This document shows positions 58,318 through 64,000 of a stretch of DNA of 64,000 nt, piece after piece. The notes below the pieces were generated by a model. That model was not told the DNA's origin. It was given only the letters and a program-made list of their open reading frames with translations, and searched no databases. This DNA comes from Streptococcus constellatus. GTDB taxonomy: Bacteria > Bacillota > Bacilli > Lactobacillales > Streptococcaceae. Where the stretch lies: contig NZ_CABHMZ010000003.1 of the NCBI RefSeq assembly GCF_902167705.1, positions 1-64,000 of the forward strand, in the 5' to 3' direction. The translations under genes were made by a program, and so were the position numbers. Each line of letters opens with the position of its first letter. The stretch's first letter is position 1.

Positions 58318-58727
58318 AATTTCACTTTGTCCGCCCAGCTGACAAGGCAAACTGATTGTCGTTCACTCCGTCCGCCGGGCGGACGAAGCAAACGAAAAGT
58401 AGTTTAGACTGTCGACCGGGTCGAAAGAGTGAATACAAAATAGTTCAGACCGTCGACCAGGTCGAAAGAGTGAATGCAAAGTAGTTCAGACTGTCGACCG
58501 AGTCGAAAGAAAGAATGAAAAGTAGTTCAGACCGTCGACCGGGTCGAAAGAGTGAATGCAAAGTAGTTCAGACCGTCGACCGGGTCGAAAGAGTGAATGC
58601 AAAGTAGTTCAGACCGTCGACCGGGTCGAAAGAGTGAATGCAAAGTAGTTCAGATTGTCGACCGAGTCGAAAGAAAGAATGCAAAATAGTTTAAGTTGTC
58701 GCCCCAGTCGATAGAAAAAAGGAGAAG
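58318..58727. repeat. Ten-unit 41-bp tandem array of covarying hairpins
   Basis: Ten units of exactly 41 bp start at 58318, 58359, 58400, 58441, 58482, 58523, 58564, 58605, 58646 and 58687. Units 4-6 are identical; 1-3 and 7 differ slightly; the two first and the last are diverged. Each unit is centred at offset 18 on an inverted repeat, TCGACC-g-GGTCGA in most. Unit at 58359 has CGTCCGCC-g-GGCGGACG at the same centre; the first has a TTGTC/GACAA stem at the same centre. Outer TTCA/TGAA pairs are symmetric too. 41 is not divisible by 3 and no frame runs through. No unique spacers, so not CRISPR. Confidence 0.9.
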
Positions 58728-58780
58728 TCATTGAAAAACGGTCGCTTTAGGTGATAAGTAACAAAGGAAAGAAGGAATTT

Positions 58781-58916
58781 ATGAAGCAAGAAAAGCTCAT
58801 TGGACTTAAAATTAGTAATCTTCCTTTCCGTGCTCAATAACAGCCGCAAACACTATGCGGATGTCCTTGCCCGTCGCAAGGGCAAAGAGCCTAAAGCAAA
58901 AGCAGAATTGAACTAA
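58781..58916 (+). pseudogene. Small frameshifted gene remnant
   Basis: ATG 58781 with AAAGAAGGA upstream gives a 19-aa frame (MKQEKLIGLKISNLPFRAQ) that stops at 58838-58840. An overlapping frame, open from about GTG 58830 to TAA 58916, gives LNNSRKHYADVLARRKGKEP and a Lys/Ala-rich end. The two parts read like one short basic protein split by a frameshift. No family recognised. A terminator follows 10 nt later, which supports a former gene. Confidence 0.4.
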
Positions 58917-58925
58917 TTAAAAATG

Positions 58926-58951
58926 AAGTTGGGTTCTTCCCAGCTTTTTTT
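58926..58951 (+). terminator. Terminator after the hairpin array and small remnant
   Basis: AAGTTGGG (58926-58933) pairs with CCCAGCTT (58939-58946), one G-T, then T-run. Confidence 0.8.
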
Positions 58952-59023
58952 GCTAGTAGGTGAAGTGAGAGTCAGCCAAATTATTCTTGGCGACAGAGTA
59001 CGTGCGCCGATAAGGCTCGGATA

Positions 59024-59032
59024 TGGTATAAT
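59024..59032 (+). promoter_or_regulatory. Extended -10 promoter of the mscS gene
   Basis: TGGTATAAT followed by the strong ribosome site AGGAGGTGA. Confidence 0.7.
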
Positions 59033-59054
59033 AGAAATAAGCAGGAGGTGACCT

Positions 59055-59912
59055 ATGTTATTTGCGAACAAGAATGTATTCTCTCGCTACTTTGAAAAAT
59101 TCAACTGGTCTAATTTATTAGATGACGTCTTTAGCAAGCTCGTCTCACTCGTGCTATTGCTAGCTCTCTTTTACCTCGCTAAAAAGCTAGTACATGTACT
59201 CGTAAGAAAGATTATCTCACCCTCTTTGAAACTCTCCAGTCAAGATGAAGGGAGGCAAAAGACCCTCACTCGTTTGATTGAAAATTTGCTGAATTACACC
59301 CTTTACTTTTTCTTGATCTATTGGATATTGGCGATTTTGGGCTTGCCGGTGTCAAGTTTACTGGCAGGAGCTGGGATTGCTGGGGTGGCAATCGGGATGG
59401 GGGCTCAAGGTTTCTTGTCCGATTTGGTCAATGGTTTCTTTATTTTACTGGAGCGACAGTTGGATGTCGGAGACAGCATTCGCCTGACCAATGGCTCGAT
59501 TAAAATCGCAGGGACGGTTGTGAGTGTCGGGATTCGGACGACACAAGTGCGCGATGCGGATGGCACCTTGCATTTCGTTCCCAATCGCAACATCACTGTC
59601 GTCAGCAATCTCTCTCGCGGCAATATGCGTACGCTTATTGACATTCCCCTATACGCTCAGACGGATCTGACCAAAGTCACTCAGATTATCCAGCAGGTCA
59701 ATGAGGAATATGCGGGCAAGCAAGCAGAAATTTTGCAGGAACCAATTATTCTAGGTCCTCAACTCGCAGACAATGGACAATTTTATTTCCGTGTCAGTAT
59801 CACCGTCCAAAGTGGTAGCCAAAGTACCGTTTATCATCAATTTTACAGATTGTATCATGACGCTCTATTAAAGGGAGGAATTGATTTGCCAACTATTTAT
59901 GCACCAGCGTAA
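59055..59912 (+). CDS. mscS: Small-conductance mechanosensitive channel (MscS family)
   Basis: 285 aa. Three membrane helices: about 30-50, about 75-97, and the pore helix SSLLAGAGIAGVAIGMGAQGFLSDLVNGFF (about 102-130) with the Gly/Ala packing typical of TM3. The beta domain (QLDVGDSIRL...GTVVSVGIRTTQVRDADG...VPNRNI) and the alpha/beta C-terminal domain follow. The channel opens under hypo-osmotic shock to release solutes. Excellent AGGAGGTGA site. 17 nt separate it from the next gene, so both are likely co-transcribed. Confidence 0.93.
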   Translation: MLFANKNVFSRYFEKFNWSNLLDDVFSKLVSLVLLLALFYLAKKLVHVLVRKIISPSLKLSSQDEGRQKTLTRLIENLLNYTLYFFLIYWILAILGLPVSSLLAGAGIAGVAIGMGAQGFLSDLVNGFFILLERQLDVGDSIRLTNGSIKIAGTVVSVGIRTTQVRDADGTLHFVPNRNITVVSNLSRGNMRTLIDIPLYAQTDLTKVTQIIQQVNEEYAGKQAEILQEPIILGPQLADNGQFYFRVSITVQSGSQSTVYHQFYRLYHDALLKGGIDLPTIYAPA

Positions 59913-59929
59913 GCAGAAAGGAGATTATT

Positions 59930-60517
59930 ATGGAAGAACAAGTACCGCATGAAATAAAAACCCCTGCCGCTCACGTCTATCGCTTGAAACAGCCCCTGTA
60001 TAAGCAGCCTTTGTTTTGGACGACAATCATTAGCTGTGTCATGCTCTTTTACATGACCCTTATGGTAGCAGGCTTAAGTATTGTTAACCTTGCTTTTTTA
60101 GGTCACGGCACTCGGATTGAGACTTACCAAGATAATTATAGACATCACCGCTTGGGAGATAGTGTGCTTTTTGAAAATGGCATGAAAATCACCGTTCAGT
60201 ACATTCACGTGGATTCTAAAGAGCGAATGGAAGGGAAAGCGACAGGTGCAATGATTACTGCCAAGGTGATTATCGAAAATACTTCTAGTGAAGCACTCTC
60301 GCTTAATGTCTATGACTTTGATTTGCAAGACGAAATGGGAGAATCTTATGTAATGGATGATGACACTTTTGAGACTAACAAAATCAAAGAGGAACTCGTG
60401 GCGGGCGAAAAGATAGAATGGAAGCTGATGTATGACGGTGAGGACGGATCGCAGCAACCCTACACTCTCACTTATGATAATGTCAAGTGGGGAGAAGCCG
60501 AAAGCGTGAAATTTTAG
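59930..60517 (+). CDS. Membrane-anchored protein with DUF4352-like domain
   Basis: 195 aa. One N-terminal transmembrane helix (about 30-52, TIISCVMLFYMTLMVAGLSIVNL) after a 28-residue cytoplasmic start. The external part is an immunoglobulin-like beta domain: VLFENGMKITVQYI, then KVIIENTSSEALSLNVYDFDLQDEMGESYV and EKIEWKLMYD, the pattern of DUF4352/TRF2-like lipoprotein domains. Function unknown. It overlaps nothing and follows mscS closely. ATG 59930 has AAAGGAG upstream. Confidence 0.75.
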   Translation: MEEQVPHEIKTPAAHVYRLKQPLYKQPLFWTTIISCVMLFYMTLMVAGLSIVNLAFLGHGTRIETYQDNYRHHRLGDSVLFENGMKITVQYIHVDSKERMEGKATGAMITAKVIIENTSSEALSLNVYDFDLQDEMGESYVMDDDTFETNKIKEELVAGEKIEWKLMYDGEDGSQQPYTLTYDNVKWGEAESVKF

Positions 60518-60551
60518 AAATAGCTATTGATTATTTCAGCAGAAGAACAGT

Positions 60552-60590
60552 AAAAGGCTGTGGACGAACCTGTCCACAGCCTTTTGTCAG
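60552..60590. terminator. Bidirectional terminator between the DUF4352-like gene and gdhA
   Basis: Perfect 14-bp stem AAAAGGCTGTGGAC (60552-60565) / GTCCACAGCCTTTT (60572-60585); the A/T flanks of the stem provide T-tracts on both strands. Confidence 0.88.
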
Positions 60591-60598
60591 ATATTCGG

Positions 60599-62325
<1,727 letters not shown>

Positions 62326-62335
62326 TACGTGTGTC

Positions 62336-62364
62336 ATTATAGCAGAAAATTTTTGTGCTGTAAA
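62336..62364 (-). promoter_or_regulatory. Promoter of gdhA
   Basis: Minus strand: TTTACA (62359-62364), 17-bp spacer, TATAAT (62336-62341) preceded by TGC. Confidence 0.82.
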
Positions 62365-62375
62365 GAAAAAAGTTG

Positions 62376-62390
62376 AATTTTCTGAAAATT
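62376..62390. promoter_or_regulatory. CodY box upstream of gdhA
   Basis: AATTTTCTGAAAATT is an exact 15/15 match to AATTTTCWGAAAATT. It ends 11 bp upstream of the gdhA -35 box. Confidence 0.85.
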
Positions 62391-62495
62391 CCGACATAAA
62401 ATTCACAACCAACTCTTGCTCAGCAAAGATTCATTTGCTTATCCCGAACATTTTTTCCTTCTATTCCGTTAAAAGAGTCAGATTTCTGCTTTTAA

Positions 62496-62504
62496 TGGTA
62501 CAAT
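62496..62504 (+). promoter_or_regulatory. Extended -10 promoter of pyrD
   Basis: TGGTACAAT, 24 nt before ATG 62528. Confidence 0.6.
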
Positions 62505-62527
62505 AGAAAAAATGAAAGGAGTATTTC

Positions 62528-63463
62528 ATGTCATCAACTCAAACACAAATCGCTGGTTTTTCTTTTGACAACTGCCTGATGAATGCGGCTGGAGTGGCCT
62601 GCATGACAATCGAAGAGCTGGAAGAGGTAAAAAACTCAGCTGCGGGAACCTTTGTCACCAAAACAGCTACTTTGCAAGCGCGAGCAGGAAATCCCGAACC
62701 TCGCTACCAAGATGTGCCGCTTGGCTCGATCAATTCAATGGGGCTGCCCAATCATGGATTGGATTATTATCTGAAGTATTTGTTAGAATTACAAAAAACA
62801 GAGCCTAATCGAACCTTCTTTTTATCTCTTGTGGGGCTATCCCCCGAAGAAACCCACACTCTTTTGAAAAAGGTGCAGGACAGTGACTTTAAAGGCTTGA
62901 CCGAGCTTAATCTTTCCTGTCCCAATGTTCCCGGCAAGCCACAAATTGCCTATGATTTTGAGACAACGGAAAAGATTTTGAGTGAAGTATTTGCCTATTT
63001 CACTAAACCGCTCGGGATTAAATTGCCACCTTATTTCGATGTTGCGCATTTTGATCAGGCAGCAGCGATTTTCAATAAATTCCCACTTTGCTTTGTCAAC
63101 TGTGTCAATTCGATTGGCAATGGGCTGTATATTAACGATGAAACAGTTGTCATTCGTCCGAAAAATGGCTTTGGCGGAATTGGCGGTGAGTATATTAAAC
63201 CGACTGCATTAGCAAATGTTCATGCTTTCTATCAACGGCTCAATCCGACTATCCAAATCATCGGCACCGGCGGTGTATTGACCGGCCGAGATGCTTTTGA
63301 GCACATTCTTTGCGGAGCCAGTATGGTGCAAGTCGGAACAACGCTGCATAAAGAAGGTGTAGGGGCTTTTGAGCGCATTACAAATGAGCTGAAAGCGATT
63401 ATGGCAGAAAAAGGTTATGAAAGCATAGAAGATTTTCGTGGGAAGTTGAACTATCTGGATTAA
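62528..63463 (+). CDS. pyrD: Dihydroorotate dehydrogenase, class 1A (fumarate)
   Basis: 311 aa. Cytosolic FMN enzyme oxidising dihydroorotate with fumarate in pyrimidine synthesis; class 1A, needing no PyrK, is typical of streptococci and lactococci. FMN/substrate motifs: NAAGVACMT (about 19-27), [16 protein letters not shown] (about 43-58), [23 protein letters not shown] with the catalytic Cys (about 130), and [31 protein letters not shown] 62528 lies behind AAAGGAG. Divergent from gdhA. No clear terminator follows. Confidence 0.96.
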   Translation: MSSTQTQIAGFSFDNCLMNAAGVACMTIEELEEVKNSAAGTFVTKTATLQARAGNPEPRYQDVPLGSINSMGLPNHGLDYYLKYLLELQKTEPNRTFFLSLVGLSPEETHTLLKKVQDSDFKGLTELNLSCPNVPGKPQIAYDFETTEKILSEVFAYFTKPLGIKLPPYFDVAHFDQAAAIFNKFPLCFVNCVNSIGNGLYINDETVVIRPKNGFGGIGGEYIKPTALANVHAFYQRLNPTIQIIGTGGVLTGRDAFEHILCGASMVQVGTTLHKEGVGAFERITNELKAIMAEKGYESIEDFRGKLNYLD

Positions 63464-63579
63464 ACCAGAGTGGTATTTAACAGTTCATTGCCATATCATT
63501 CTCAAGAAAGTTCTAATCAAATCCTTATAATATTTTAGAGATTTATGAGAAAATAAGAACAAAGAAATGAGGTGTTTTT

Positions 63580-64000
63580 ATGGCTGAAATTTATCTAGCA
63601 GGTGGCTGCTTTTGGGGCTTGGAAGAATACTTTTCCCGTATCACAGGTGTGACTGATACGACTGTCGGTTATGCTAATGGGCAGGTAGCATCCACTAATT
63701 ATCAGTTGATTCATCAAACCGACCATGCTGAAACCGTTCAGGTGACTTATGATGAAAATCTGGTTAGCTTGCGAGAAATTCTGCTCTATTATTTCCGTGT
63801 GATTGATCCGCTGTCTATCAATAAGCAAGGAAATGATATTGGGCGTCAATACCGCACAGGGATTTATTACACAAACGACACGGATGTGCCAGTCATTAAC
63901 GAAGTCGTGAAAGAGCAAGAGCGGCAATTCGGTCAGAAGATTGCGGTGGAAGTAGAACCGCTGCGCCATTATGTATTGGCAGAGGACTATCATCAAGATT
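63580..64000 (+). CDS. msrA: Peptide methionine sulfoxide reductase MsrA (partial, runs off the window)
   Basis: 140 codons are visible from ATG 63580, with GAGGTG upstream; no stop before the window end. MsrA reduces methionine-S-sulfoxide. The catalytic Cys is in [12 protein letters not shown] (7-18), followed by [25 protein letters not shown] and [15 protein letters not shown] (about 86-100), all typical. The full protein may be MsrA alone or an MsrA-MsrB fusion; the window does not tell. TATAAT at 63526-63531 is a possible -10. Confidence 0.94.
   Translation, partial: MAEIYLAGGCFWGLEEYFSRITGVTDTTVGYANGQVASTNYQLIHQTDHAETVQVTYDENLVSLREILLYYFRVIDPLSINKQGNDIGRQYRTGIYYTNDTDVPVINEVVKEQERQFGQKIAVEVEPLRHYVLAEDYHQD

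Noticed and set aside
58318-58727. CRISPR array
   Set aside because: The units are tandem over their full 41 bp, with no unique spacers and no cas genes nearby.
62440-62452. PurBox upstream of pyrD
   Set aside because: CCGAACATT is present but the flank mismatches, it is unpaired, and pyrD is not a typical PurR target.

Overview
The window looks like chromosomal DNA of a low-GC Gram-positive coccus of the genus Streptococcus, probably a viridans/anginosus-type species. The evidence is the gene content and order: ksgA-rsgA-rpe-thiN-rmuC-yhaM-purR, rpsL-rpsG-fusA, rpoY-rnjA, tsaB-rimI-tsaD, rocS, pepX, cppA, a mevalonate pathway cluster, pflB and a class 1A pyrD. Extended -10 promoters (TGNTATAAT) recur throughout, which also fits. 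The species cannot be fixed from the sequence alone.

Layout. 1-1300: an accessory scar, made of the 3' end of an IS30-type transposase abutting the C-terminal part of a retron Ec67-type reverse transcriptase/TOPRIM protein. 1300-9230: housekeeping genes for rRNA methylation, ribosome assembly, pentose phosphate, thiamine and RNA decay, with two tRNA genes (Ser-CGA, Leu-CAG) on the minus strand. 9260-12610: the str operon. 12660-14830: a minus-strand ABC transporter with a small secreted peptide gene. 15050-20600: gapA, RNase J1/RpoY and the t6A tRNA-modification genes. 20600-24030: azlCD, then two CPBP membrane proteases, each behind a copy of a promoter that looks like a ComE/BlpR/SilA (LytTR regulator) target; this resembles a decayed bacteriocin-immunity locus. 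24150-36300: MerR/TipAS regulator, flavoprotein, RocS, YdcF, membrane GDPD, YbaB, PepX, aquaglyceroporin, CppA and a serine hydrolase. 36460-43280: mevalonate pathway, with mvk-mvaD-pmvK-(GNAT)-fni facing mvaS-mvaA. 43350-47140: split ThrE exporter and pyruvate formate-lyase. 47250-56000: DinB, RecD2, LepB, RNase HIII, ZapA, CvpA, MutS2. 56050-64000: C69 dipeptidase, thioredoxin, a 30-aa membrane peptide, a 41-bp hairpin array, MscS channel, GdhA, PyrD and a truncated MsrA.

How the genes work together. The mevalonate cluster runs from HMG-CoA synthase to isopentenyl diphosphate isomerase. Only the acetyl-CoA acetyltransferase step is missing here. TsaB, TsaD and RimI form the usual t6A/acetylation operon. 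RpoY and RNase J1 are co-transcribed. gdhA carries an exact CodY box, a near-perfect GlnR box and a long duplicated leader, which ties it to nitrogen control. pflB carries a cre site.

Most unusual parts: (i) a ten-unit, 41-bp tandem array (58318-58727) in which every unit centres a hairpin at the same offset and the stem sequence covaries; (ii) the tandem-duplicated leader of gdhA; (iii) the duplicated LytTR-type promoters with CPBP genes and a Trp/Gly-rich peptide remnant; (iv) the IS-truncated retron; (v) the secreted peptide/ABC unit with a possible CcpA-controlled promoter. No complete new defence system was found. No CRISPR array, rRNA or prophage was seen.
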